This document shows, piece after piece, positions 40,819-48,997 of a stretch of 64,000 nt of DNA. Both the position numbers and the translations under genes were made by a program. Position 1 is the first letter of the stretch; each line of letters begins with the position of its first letter. Origin of the DNA: Oscillospiraceae bacterium. Its GTDB lineage: Bacteria; Bacillota; Clostridia; Oscillospirales; Oscillospiraceae. The notes under the pieces were generated by a model. The model was not told the DNA's origin. It saw only the letters and a program-made list of their open reading frames with translations, and made no database searches. The stretch is taken from positions 1-64,000 of the forward strand of contig SVLV01000006.1 in the NCBI GenBank assembly GCA_015067765.1. The letters are read 5' to 3'.

Positions 40819-41277
40819 ATGAAAAAAGTAACCGAGATCGTGGCAGAACTGGCCGCTCCCGTCGTAAGTGAATACGGCTGCGAACTGTGGGATGTGGAAT
40901 ATGTCCGGGAGGCCGGACAGTGGTACCTGCGTCTGTACCTGGACAAAGAGGGCGGTGTGGATATTCTGGACTGTGAAAATGTCAGCCGCAAGGTCAGCGA
41001 TCTGCTGGATGAGGCAGACCCCATCGAGGGCAGCTATATGTTTGAAGTGTCCTCCGCCGGTGCGGAGCGGCAGCTGAAGCGCCCCTCTGACTTTGAGCGT
41101 TTTCTGGGCAGTCCCGTGCTGGTAAAAACCTATCAGAACCGGGATGGCCGGAAGGAATTTGCCGGAACACTGGCCGGCTATGAGGACGGTGCCGTTGTGC
41201 TGGATATGGGCACTGCGCAGCCTCTGCGTTTTGAAAAGACTGAGATCGCTCTGGTTCGCCTGAGAGTGGTATTTTGA
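40819..41277 (+). CDS. rimP: Ribosome maturation factor RimP
   Basis: This 152-residue protein acts in maturation of the 30S subunit. The N-terminal domain contains CELWDVEYVREAGQWYLRLYLDKEGGVDILDCENVSRKVSDLLDE and the family motif YMFEVSSAGAERQLK; the C-terminal SH3-like domain starts at about 90. The ATG at 40819 follows GTGAGGG. It opens the conserved rimP-nusA-ylxR-ylxQ-infB-rbfA cluster. Confidence 0.95.
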   Translation: MKKVTEIVAELAAPVVSEYGCELWDVEYVREAGQWYLRLYLDKEGGVDILDCENVSRKVSDLLDEADPIEGSYMFEVSSAGAERQLKRPSDFERFLGSPVLVKTYQNRDGRKEFAGTLAGYEDGAVVLDMGTAQPLRFEKTEIALVRLRVVF

Positions 41278-41307
41278 TTGTGATTACACAGAATAGGAGT
41301 TATCGAT

Positions 41308-42369
41308 ATGAAATGTGAGGAAATTTTCGTTGCTCTGGCCATGCTGGAGAAGGAGCGTAACATTCCCCAGTCCTTTATGATGAGCAAGATCATCCAGGCT
41401 TTGACCACCGCCTACAAGCGGGATCACGAGGGTGTGGAGAATGTGATCGTGGATGTAGATGAGGAAAAGCACGATCTGAAGATGTACGTGCAGAAGGAGA
41501 TCGTGGAGGTCGTGGAGAATCCCGGCTCTCAGATCTCTCTGGAGGAGGCCAAGGCCATCTCCGCCAAGCATGAGTTGGGCGGTATGGTGAACTTCCCCGT
41601 GGAGAATGTGGAGTTCGGCCGCATTGCTGCCGGCAACGGCAAGCAGGTGATCATCCAGGGCCTGCGCGAGGCTGAGCACGGCATGATCTATGACGAGTTC
41701 AATTCCAAGCAGCATGAGATCCTCACCGGCACGGTCACCCGTATTGACCCCCGCACCGGCAATGTGTCTCTACGTATCGGTACCGGCAGCGAGTCCACTG
41801 AGGCTGTGCTGACCCTCAATGAGCAGGTCACCGGTGAGACTCTGGTGGAAGGCCAGCTGGTCAAGGTCTATCTGGTGGAGGTCCGCCGCTCTACCCGCGG
41901 TCCCCAGGTGCTGATCTCCCGCACCCATCCCGGTCTGGTGAAGCGCCTGTTTGAGTTGGAAGTTCCCGAAATCTACGACGGCACGGTGGAGATCCGTTCC
42001 ATCGCCCGCGAAGCCGGTAACCGCACCAAGATGGCTGTTTGGTCCGCTGATGAGAACGTAGATCCCATCGGTGCCTGCGTAGGTCCCCGCGGCCAGCGCG
42101 TGGGTGCCATCGTGGATGAGCTGCGCGGCGAGAAGATCGACATCATCAAGTACAGCGAAGATCCCGCTGAGTTCATTGCCGCCGCACTGGCTCCCGCCGA
42201 TGTGGAGGATGTGCGGCTGGCCGATGAGGGCAAGGTCTGCCGCGTGATCGTTCCCGACGATCAGCTGAGCCTGGCCATCGGCAAGGAGGGCCAGAACGCC
42301 CGCCTGGCCGCCCGTCTCACCGGCTATAAGATCGACATCAAGCCCAGCTCCTATGTGGAGGAGGCCTGA
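41308..42369 (+). CDS. nusA: Transcription termination/antitermination protein NusA
   Basis: This 353-residue protein binds RNA polymerase and nascent RNA, controlling pausing and termination. It has the N-terminal polymerase-binding domain (about 1-130), an S1 domain (about 133-200) and two KH domains (about 205-345), including VDPIGACVGPRGQRVGAIVDELRGEKIDII and LSLAIGKEGQNARLAARLTGYKIDI. It lacks the acidic repeats of the proteobacterial protein, as usual in Firmicutes. AGGAG lies 10 bases before the ATG. Confidence 0.97.
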   Translation: MKCEEIFVALAMLEKERNIPQSFMMSKIIQALTTAYKRDHEGVENVIVDVDEEKHDLKMYVQKEIVEVVENPGSQISLEEAKAISAKHELGGMVNFPVENVEFGRIAAGNGKQVIIQGLREAEHGMIYDEFNSKQHEILTGTVTRIDPRTGNVSLRIGTGSESTEAVLTLNEQVTGETLVEGQLVKVYLVEVRRSTRGPQVLISRTHPGLVKRLFELEVPEIYDGTVEIRSIAREAGNRTKMAVWSADENVDPIGACVGPRGQRVGAIVDELRGEKIDIIKYSEDPAEFIAAALAPADVEDVRLADEGKVCRVIVPDDQLSLAIGKEGQNARLAARLTGYKIDIKPSSYVEEA

Positions 42370-42393
42370 GCCGACTGACAGGAGGGCGCCCTG

Positions 42394-42660
42394 ATGCAGA
42401 AAGTACGCAAGATCCCCCAGCGGCAATGTGTAGGCTGCCGCACCATGAAAGAGAAGAAGGCGCTGATCCGCGTCGTCAAGACCCCCGAGGGAGAAATCGT
42501 TCTGGATACCACCGGTAAAAAATCCGGCCGCGGCGCCTATGTGTGTCCCGACCCAGAATGCCTGAAGCGGGCCCGCAAGTCCCGCGCTTTGGAGCGGGTG
42601 CTGGAAGTGGCTATCCCTGAGGATATCTATGACGGTCTGCAGGCGCAGATGGAAGGATAA
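42394..42660 (+). CDS. YlxR family RNA-binding protein (RnpM)
   Basis: This 88-residue basic protein of the YlxR/DUF448 family has the conserved IPQRQCVGCRTMKEKKALIRVV N-terminus and the GRGAYVCPDPECLKRA motif. Members bind RNA, and in Bacillus subtilis the family protein RnpM was found to modulate RNase P. It is coded between nusA and the L7Ae-like gene, its standard place. GGAGGG precedes the ATG. Confidence 0.93.
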   Translation: MQKVRKIPQRQCVGCRTMKEKKALIRVVKTPEGEIVLDTTGKKSGRGAYVCPDPECLKRARKSRALERVLEVAIPEDIYDGLQAQMEG

Positions 42661-42662
42661 CA

Positions 42663-43292
42663 TTGGAACAGATTTTGAAATTGATCGGTCTGGCCAAGAA
42701 GGCCGGCCGCGTAGAAATCGGCGAAGAACCGGTAGGTTCTGCCGCCCGCGCCAAGCACGCTCGAGTGATCCTGATGGCGGATGATGCCGCCGCCAGTTCC
42801 GTGCGCCGGGCTTACTCCTTTGCCAATGCCGGTGCCTGCCTGTGTCTGCACATCCCCGCAACCAAGGATCAGCTGGGCAGCGCCCTGGGCCGTACCAGCT
42901 GCGCTATGCTGGCCATTACGGATATCGGTTTTGCCGATGCCATTGTCAAAAAGCTGGCCGCTCTGCGTCCGGATCGCTACAGCGAGGCCTCTGCCCGTCT
43001 GGAACTGAAGGCACAGCGGGCCATGGAGCGCAAAAAGGAACAGGAGCAGCACGAGAAGAACCTGCGGCAGGGAAAAAAACGTTCCGCGCCGAAGAGTGAT
43101 GCATCCGCCAAGCCTCTGCAGGACTCCCCTCCCCCCCGCAGGGAGGATTCTCCAGAGAAGAAAACCGTCCGCTCCGGCCAGCGCACCGCATCCCACAATC
43201 GGGACCGCCGCAAGACGCAGCCTCAGCAGGAGGCCCGTTGGGAGGGCAGACCCGTCAAAAAGGGGAAGGGTTCTCCCCGCAAGAAAAAGTAA
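42663..43292 (+). CDS. L7Ae-like ribosomal protein (YlxQ) with long basic tail
   Basis: This 209-residue protein has an N-terminal L7Ae/L30e RNA-binding domain (about 1-95; LIGLAKKAGRVEIGEEPV and KHARVILMADDAA are typical), which in YlxQ binds kink-turn-like RNA. The family is normally about 100 residues. Here a basic, low-complexity tail of about 105 residues (Lys, Arg, Gln, Pro-rich) follows. The start is TTG at 42663 with GGAAGGA upstream and only two bases after the ylxR stop codon. Read from the conserved position between ylxR and infB. Confidence 0.9.
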   Translation: MEQILKLIGLAKKAGRVEIGEEPVGSAARAKHARVILMADDAAASSVRRAYSFANAGACLCLHIPATKDQLGSALGRTSCAMLAITDIGFADAIVKKLAALRPDRYSEASARLELKAQRAMERKKEQEQHEKNLRQGKKRSAPKSDASAKPLQDSPPPRREDSPEKKTVRSGQRTASHNRDRRKTQPQQEARWEGRPVKKGKGSPRKKK

Positions 43293-43341
43293 TTTCAGCA
43301 CATTTTGTGCATTCGTATCACATTGATGGAGGTGGCTTTAT

Positions 43342-45702
43342 TTGGGTAACGTAGGTAACAAATACAGAGTGCATGAGGTGGCAAAGGATTTCGGTGTCCC
43401 CACCAAACAGGTGGTAGAGATCCTCACCAAGTATGCAGAAGCTCCCAAGAACCACATGCAGGTCCTGGAGGACCGTGAACTGTCCCTGGTGTTCGAGCGT
43501 CTGACGCAGAGCAACCAGGTCTCCAGCATTGCAGTCATTTTCGCCGAGGGTGCCAAGCCCGAGGAGAAGAAGCCTGCCGTGCAGAAAAACACTGCCCCCG
43601 CCGGCAACGCCCCTGAGAAGGCTCCCGAGAAGCGTCCTCAGAACAGCCAGCCTGCCCAGCAGCAGAACAACAAGCCCGCCGCCCAGCAGTCTGTGCAGCA
43701 GCCGGTTAGCCGTGTTCCCCAGACCAAGGTGGTTGATACCCGCAAGGCGACCAATGTCAACCTGGACAAATACGATGAGAAGCTGCAGGACATGGCCGAT
43801 GCCCGCAACCACGGTCGCCGCGACCAGCAGACTCAGGGCAAGGAGAAGTTCCGCAACAACAAGAAGCGCAACAACACCTTCAGCAACAAGCACAAGCAGG
43901 AGGAGGCCGACCGTATGCGCCGCCTGCAGCTGGAGATCATCAAGAAGACTCCCGTCACCGTGGAGATTCCCGATGAGATCTCTGTGGGTGAACTGGCCAG
44001 CCGCATGAAGAAGACCGGTGCAGAGGTGGTCAAGTGCCTGATGAAGAATGGCATCATGGCCTCCCTGAGCCAGATGATCGACTTCGACACCGCCGCCATC
44101 ATCGCCGAGGAGATGGGCTGCAAGGTGGAGAAGGAAGTGGTCGTCACCATCGAGGAGAAGCTCATTGACGATCATCAGGATGCCGAAGAGGATCTGGTCC
44201 TCCGCGCCCCCGTTGTGGTGGTCATGGGTCACGTTGACCACGGTAAGACCAGCCTGCTGGACTATATCCGCAATGCCCATGTGGCCAGCGGCGAAGCCGG
44301 CGGCATTACCCAGCACATCGGTGCTTATCAGGTGCAGGTGAGCGGCAAGCCCATCACCTTCCTGGATACCCCCGGCCACGAGGCCTTCACCTCCATGCGC
44401 GCCCGCGGTGCCATGGTCACCGATATCGCCATTCTGGTCGTTGCTGCTGACGACGGCATTATGCCCCAGACCATTGAGTCCATCAACCATGCCAAGGCCG
44501 CCGAGATCCCCATCATCGTGGCCATCAACAAGATGGATAAGCCCACCGCCAACCCCGACCGCATCATGCAGCAGCTGACCGAGTACGGTCTGGTCTGCGA
44601 GGAGTGGGGCGGTGACACCATCGTGTGTCCCATCTCTGCCAAGACTGGTATGGGCATCGAGAACCTGCTGGAGATGCTGTCTCTGACCGCCGAAGTGGGT
44701 GAGCTGAAGGCCAATCCCAACCGTATGGCACAGGGCACCGTCATCGAGGCCCGTTTGGACAAGGGCCGCGGTCCTGTGGCCACTCTGCTGGTGCAGAACG
44801 GCACCCTGAAGCAGGGCGACATCATTATCGCCGGCACTTCCGTGGGCCGTGTCCGCGCCATGGTCAGCGATAAGGGCACCAAAATCAACTCCGCTGGTCC
44901 CTCTGTGCCCGTGGAGATCACCGGCCTCTCTGAGGCTCCCACCGCAGGCGCCACCTTCAACGCCGTGGCCGATGAAAAGCTGGCTCGCGAACTGGTGGAG
45001 CAGCGCAAGGAGGAACTGAAGGCCAAGGCCAATGCCCCTGTTTCCAAGGTCTCTCTGGAGGATCTGTTCAGCCAGATCCAGGCCGGCGAGATGAAGAACC
45101 TGAACCTGATCGTCAAGGCTGACGTTCAGGGCTCCGTGGAGGCAGTGAAGGCCTCTCTGGAGAAGATCAGCAACGAGGAAGTCCGCGTCCGCGTGATCCA
45201 CGGCGGCGTCGGTGCCATCAACGAGTCCGACGTGATGCTGGCCTCCACTTCTCAGGCCATCATCGTGGGCTTCAATGTCCGTCCCGACAACGCTGCCCGC
45301 GACAGCGCCGCCCGTGCCAACGTGGATATGCGTATGTACCGCGTTATTTACGATGCCATCAATGAGATCGAGGCCGCTATGAAGGGTATGCTGGCGCCCA
45401 AGTTCCGCGAGGCTCTGCTGGGCCACGCCGAAGTGCGCCAGACCTACAAGGTCTCCGGTGTCGGCACCGTGGCGGGCTGCTATGTGCAGGATGGCAAGCT
45501 GCAGCGCAAGGACTGCCAGGTCCGCCTGATCCGCGACGGCATCGTCGTTCACGAGGGTGTTCTGGCCTCCCTGCAGCGCTTTAAGGACTCCGTCAAGGAA
45601 GTCGCCTCCGGCTATGAGTGCGGTCTGAGCATTGAAAAGTTCAACGACATCAAGGAAGGCGATATCGTGGAGGCCTTTGTTATGGAGGAAATCCCCCAGT
45701 AA
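43342..45702 (+). CDS. infB: Translation initiation factor IF-2
   Basis: This 786-residue GTPase brings initiator tRNA to the 30S subunit. It has an N-terminal IF2_N domain (about 1-50), a Gln/Asn/Pro-rich linker (about 75-195), a second IF2_N domain (about 200-255), and the G domain with GHVDHGKT (296-303), DTPGHE and NKMD, followed by beta-barrel domains and the C2 tRNA-binding domain. The start is TTG at 43342 behind GGAGG, since [18 protein letters not shown] is the family start. It is followed by a strong hairpin before rbfA. Confidence 0.97.
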   Translation: MGNVGNKYRVHEVAKDFGVPTKQVVEILTKYAEAPKNHMQVLEDRELSLVFERLTQSNQVSSIAVIFAEGAKPEEKKPAVQKNTAPAGNAPEKAPEKRPQNSQPAQQQNNKPAAQQSVQQPVSRVPQTKVVDTRKATNVNLDKYDEKLQDMADARNHGRRDQQTQGKEKFRNNKKRNNTFSNKHKQEEADRMRRLQLEIIKKTPVTVEIPDEISVGELASRMKKTGAEVVKCLMKNGIMASLSQMIDFDTAAIIAEEMGCKVEKEVVVTIEEKLIDDHQDAEEDLVLRAPVVVVMGHVDHGKTSLLDYIRNAHVASGEAGGITQHIGAYQVQVSGKPITFLDTPGHEAFTSMRARGAMVTDIAILVVAADDGIMPQTIESINHAKAAEIPIIVAINKMDKPTANPDRIMQQLTEYGLVCEEWGGDTIVCPISAKTGMGIENLLEMLSLTAEVGELKANPNRMAQGTVIEARLDKGRGPVATLLVQNGTLKQGDIIIAGTSVGRVRAMVSDKGTKINSAGPSVPVEITGLSEAPTAGATFNAVADEKLARELVEQRKEELKAKANAPVSKVSLEDLFSQIQAGEMKNLNLIVKADVQGSVEAVKASLEKISNEEVRVRVIHGGVGAINESDVMLASTSQAIIVGFNVRPDNAARDSAARANVDMRMYRVIYDAINEIEAAMKGMLAPKFREALLGHAEVRQTYKVSGVGTVAGCYVQDGKLQRKDCQVRLIRDGIVVHEGVLASLQRFKDSVKEVASGYECGLSIEKFNDIKEGDIVEAFVMEEIPQ

Positions 45703-45725
45703 TCGCAAACTATCCTAACGCTTAT

Positions 45726-45759
45726 GTATGGGCGGGCAATTCGCCCGCCCATACTTTTT
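45726..45759 (+). terminator. Terminator-like hairpin between infB and rbfA
   Basis: A perfect 12-bp GC-rich stem (45726-45737 with 45743-45754, loop AATTC) is followed by TTTTTC. It lies 24 bases after infB and just before the rbfA ribosome site (AAAGGAG). It should reduce transcription of rbfA, nrnA, truB and ribF relative to infB, or there is an unseen promoter after it. Confidence 0.8.
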
Positions 45760-45780
45760 CGAAGAAAGGAGAATGCTTCT

Positions 45781-46164
45781 ATGGCATCCAACCGTATTGG
45801 GCGCATCAATGAGGAGATTCAGAAGGAACTGGCCTCCCTGCTGCGCAGTGTCAAGGATCCCCGCGTGGCACAGAGTATGCTGACCATTACCCATGTGGAC
45901 ACCACCAGCGACCTGCGCTATTCCCGCATCTATGTCAGCGCCCTCAATTGTTCCGACGAAAAGGGGCTGCTGAAGGGACTGAAGTCCGCGGCCGGTTTCC
46001 TGCGCCGCGAGCTGGGCAGCCGTATGGGTCTTCGCTACACGCCGGAACTGCAGTTCTTTGTAGACGATTCCATTGCCTATGGCGCCCACATTCTGGACAT
46101 GCTGAACCATGTGAAGCCTGCTAATCCGGCCAACGAGGACATCGTTCTGCCGGAAGATATGTGA
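45781..46164 (+). CDS. rbfA: Ribosome-binding factor A
   Basis: This 127-residue protein has the KH-like RbfA fold: SNRIGRINEEIQKELASLL at the start, then DPRVAQSMLTITHVDTTSDLRYSRIYVSAL, and a C-terminal helix with RMGLRYTPELQFFVDDSIAYG. It acts in late 30S maturation and cold adaptation. The start at 45781 is chosen because AAAGGAG lies upstream and the earlier frame crosses the hairpin. Confidence 0.96.
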   Translation: MASNRIGRINEEIQKELASLLRSVKDPRVAQSMLTITHVDTTSDLRYSRIYVSALNCSDEKGLLKGLKSAAGFLRRELGSRMGLRYTPELQFFVDDSIAYGAHILDMLNHVKPANPANEDIVLPEDM

Positions 46165-46171
46165 GGTGTCT

Positions 46172-47110
46172 ATGACCGTGAAAGATACGGCGGCATGGCT
46201 GCAGGAACGGGATCATTTCCTGCTGCTGACCCATGTCCGTCCGGACGGTGACACCATCGGCTCTGCCGCCGCCCTGTGCCGTGCATTGCGGGCGCTGGGC
46301 AAGGAGGCCTATCTGTTGGAGAATGACGGCCTTACTTCCACCTACGCCCCTTATGCAGAGGGTCTGTGGGCTCCTGAGGGATATGTTCCCCAGTATGTGG
46401 TCAGTGTGGATATCGCTGTCCGCAACCTCTTTACTGAGGCAGCCCAGCCTTACCGTGATCGCGTAGACCTGGCCATCGACCACCACGGCTCTCATGAATT
46501 CTTTGCGGCGGAAACCTGTCTGGAGGCGGAATCTGCCGCCTGCGGCGAGATCGTGTACGCCATCATCCGGGAGCTGCTGCCCCTCACTGCCGAGATCGCT
46601 CTACCCCTCTATGTGGCCATTAGCACCGATTGCGGCGGCTTTCAGTATGGCAACACCACCCCCCGCACCCACCGTATCGCCGCCGAACTGATGGAACTGG
46701 TGGATGTCACGGAGGTCAACAAGGCCCTGTTCCGCACCAAGAGCCGTGTCCGTCTGGCCATGGAGGCGTGGATGGTCGCTCACATGGAGCTATATGATCA
46801 GAACCGTGTGGTAGTCATGCAGATCCCCCTCGCTCTGCGCCGGGAAATGCAGGCCACCGAGGCTGATATCGAGGAACTCAGTGCCTTGCCCGTACAGGTA
46901 GAAGGTGCCGATTGCGGCATCACCCTGCGGGAACTGCGAGAGGGTGTCGTGAAGATCTCCGTCCGCACCGGCCCCCGGGTAAACGCCAGCGCTGTGTGCG
47001 CTCAACTGGGCGGCGGCGGTCACAAGGGTGCCGCCGGTGCCACCGTAGAGGGTTCTTTGGAGCAGGTGAAGGCCGCTGTTCTGGCCGCTGTGGAACAGGT
47101 GACGCAGTAA
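46172..47110 (+). CDS. nrnA: DHH family bifunctional oligoribonuclease/PAP phosphatase (NrnA)
   Basis: This 312-residue enzyme degrades short oligoribonucleotides and 3'-phosphoadenosine 5'-phosphate. It has the DHH-domain motifs LTHVRPDGDTIGSAAAL (about 23-39) and the DHH triad in AIDHHGSHEFF (about 97), plus the DHHA1 domain ending with GGGGHKGAAGATVEG. ATG at 46172 follows GAGGTG. It overlaps truB by one base (TAATG). Confidence 0.94.
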   Translation: MTVKDTAAWLQERDHFLLLTHVRPDGDTIGSAAALCRALRALGKEAYLLENDGLTSTYAPYAEGLWAPEGYVPQYVVSVDIAVRNLFTEAAQPYRDRVDLAIDHHGSHEFFAAETCLEAESAACGEIVYAIIRELLPLTAEIALPLYVAISTDCGGFQYGNTTPRTHRIAAELMELVDVTEVNKALFRTKSRVRLAMEAWMVAHMELYDQNRVVVMQIPLALRREMQATEADIEELSALPVQVEGADCGITLRELREGVVKISVRTGPRVNASAVCAQLGGGGHKGAAGATVEGSLEQVKAAVLAAVEQVTQ

Positions 47111-47979
47111 TGGCAAACGGTATCATCATTATTGATAAGCCCGCCGATTGGACCAGCATGGATGTATGCGCCAAGCTGCGCGGCATTCTAAAAACCAAAA
47201 AGGTGGGCCATGCCGGCACGCTGGACCCCATGGCGACCGGTGTCCTGCCTGTATTTGTGGGACAGGCTACCCGAGCCATCTCCTTTGCCGAAACCGGAGA
47301 CAAGGAGTATATTGCCGGCCTTCGTCTGGGTGTGGTGACCAACACACAGGACACCTCCGGCGAGATACTGGAGCAGCACCCGGTCTCCGCAACCCGCGCC
47401 GATCTGGAAAAGATTCTTCTTCGCTTTACCGGGGAGATCCAGCAGATCCCGCCCATGTATTCTGCCATTAAAATCGGCGGCAAGAAACTCTACGAGCTGG
47501 CCCGGCAGGGTAAAGAAGTGGAGCGCAAACCCCGTCCCGTGACCATCCATTCTCTGGAAATTCTGGAGCAGACCGGCCCTGCCGATTATGTACTGCGCAT
47601 CGGCTGCTCCAAGGGCACCTATGTGCGCACCCTGTGCCACGACATCGGACAGACATTGGGCTGCGGCGGATGCATGAGTTCCTTGCGCCGCTCTATGGCC
47701 GCTGGCTTCACTTTGGAGCAGGCTTACACACTGGAACAGGTGCAGCAGCTGGGTGAGTCGCTGCTGGCCGATGTGGATAGTCTTTTTACCCAGCATCCCG
47801 CTTATCATATCAGCCATCCCCGGGTGGAGCAGCTGTGCCGCAACGGCAACGCTTTTCGCATTCACGATGACCTGTCTGCCGGACTCTACCGGGTTTACGG
47901 ACAGGATGGTACCTTCCTCTGCCTAAGCCGGCTGGAGGGTAACACCATGACTTCTATCAAAAACTTTTTCGGAGCGTGA
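47110..47979 (+). CDS. truB: tRNA pseudouridine(55) synthase
   Basis: This 289-residue enzyme makes pseudouridine 55 in the T-arm of tRNA. The catalytic Asp 39 lies in KVGHAGTLDPMATGVLPV, and other family marks are YIAGLRLGVVTNTQDTSGE and VRIGCSKGTYVRTLCHDIG-like residues near 195-210. The ATG is inside the nrnA stop region, so translation is coupled; the much longer open frame upstream is not conserved. ribF follows by 7 bases. Confidence 0.96.
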   Translation: MANGIIIIDKPADWTSMDVCAKLRGILKTKKVGHAGTLDPMATGVLPVFVGQATRAISFAETGDKEYIAGLRLGVVTNTQDTSGEILEQHPVSATRADLEKILLRFTGEIQQIPPMYSAIKIGGKKLYELARQGKEVERKPRPVTIHSLEILEQTGPADYVLRIGCSKGTYVRTLCHDIGQTLGCGGCMSSLRRSMAAGFTLEQAYTLEQVQQLGESLLADVDSLFTQHPAYHISHPRVEQLCRNGNAFRIHDDLSAGLYRVYGQDGTFLCLSRLEGNTMTSIKNFFGA

Positions 47980-47986
47980 GATAACC

Positions 47987-48892
47987 TTGAAACCTACTGT
48001 GATCGCCCTGGGCTTTTTTGACGGTGTGCACCGGGGGCACGGTGCCCTGCTGGAACGGACTGTTCAGCGGGCCCGGGAGTTGGGGGCTGAACCCGTCGTG
48101 TTCACTTTTGACCGTCCTCCCAAAGAGGTGGTCACAGGTGTTCCTGTGGCCCTCATCAACTCCGCTCAGGAGCGGCAGGATCTGATCCGTCGAATCTACG
48201 GAATCGAGCAGGTGATCCTTGCCCCCTTTGACCATCAGATGATGACCATGCACTGGGAAGTCTTTTTGCAGGATCTTCTGGTGGGCACTTACGGGGCCAT
48301 TCATCTTGTGGCTGGGCACGACTATCACTTCGGCTACAAAAATCAAGGCAACCCCCAACTGCTGCAGGAAAAATGTGCCGAATTGGGGATTGGCTGCGAC
48401 ATTATCCCCAAGGTGGAAGAGGAAGGCATCACCGTCAGCTCCACCTATATCCGCTCTCTGGTGGAGCGGGGTGAGGTGGAACGGGCCGCTCAGTTCCTGG
48501 GACACCCTCACTGCCTGACTCAGCGGGTAGAACACGGCCACCGTATCGGTCGGACCATCGGTATCCCCACGGTAAATCTGGCTCTCCCGCCCCATGTACT
48601 GGTGCCCGCTCACGGTGTTTACAGCAGCCGGGTCCATCTGTCGGATGGCCGCTGTTTTGCCGGCGTCACCAATGTGGGAAACCGGCCCACAGTCCAGACG
48701 GAGGGAGGAATCTCCGTGGAGACCTTCCTGCTGGATTTTGAGGGGGATCTCTACGGCCAGACTCTGCGGCTGGAGTTCTGCCGCCACCTGCGCGGAGAGA
48801 TCAAATTTGATTCCCTGGAGCAGCTGAAGCAGCAGATCCACCGGGACATTGAAACCACCCGCGTCTTTTTCGCCCAACCCGAAAAAAAGTAA
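47987..48892 (+). CDS. ribF: Bifunctional riboflavin kinase/FAD synthetase
   Basis: This 301-residue enzyme phosphorylates riboflavin to FMN and adenylates FMN to FAD. The N-terminal adenylyltransferase domain has ALGFFDGVHRGHGALLERT (about 7-25) with the nucleotide-binding HRGH, and SSTYIRSLVERGEV. The C-terminal riboflavin kinase domain has HGHRIGRTIGIPTVNLALP and VTNVGNRPTV. The start is TTG at 47987. It is the last gene of the rimP-ribF cluster, followed by a terminator. Confidence 0.95.
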   Translation: MKPTVIALGFFDGVHRGHGALLERTVQRARELGAEPVVFTFDRPPKEVVTGVPVALINSAQERQDLIRRIYGIEQVILAPFDHQMMTMHWEVFLQDLLVGTYGAIHLVAGHDYHFGYKNQGNPQLLQEKCAELGIGCDIIPKVEEEGITVSSTYIRSLVERGEVERAAQFLGHPHCLTQRVEHGHRIGRTIGIPTVNLALPPHVLVPAHGVYSSRVHLSDGRCFAGVTNVGNRPTVQTEGGISVETFLLDFEGDLYGQTLRLEFCRHLRGEIKFDSLEQLKQQIHRDIETTRVFFAQPEKK

Positions 48893-48899
48893 AACTTCT

Positions 48900-48938
48900 C
48901 CCTCCGGGACAGAATTCCTGTCCCGGAGGGTTCTTTTA
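48900..48938 (+). terminator. Terminator after ribF
   Basis: A perfect 13-bp stem, CCCTCCGGGACAG (48900-48912) with CTGTCCCGGAGGG (48918-48930), followed by TTCTTTTATTT. Confidence 0.92.
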
Positions 48939-48997
48939 TTTCCCGACAGATTCCGCCCCGTATTCCGTCATACAATGGGGGAAAAGGAGGCCTGTCT

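Noticed and set aside
43318-45708. 796-codon minus-strand frame opposite infB
   Set aside because: It mirrors infB exactly; low-complexity Leu/His/Gly sequence produced by G+C-rich codon use on the other strand.
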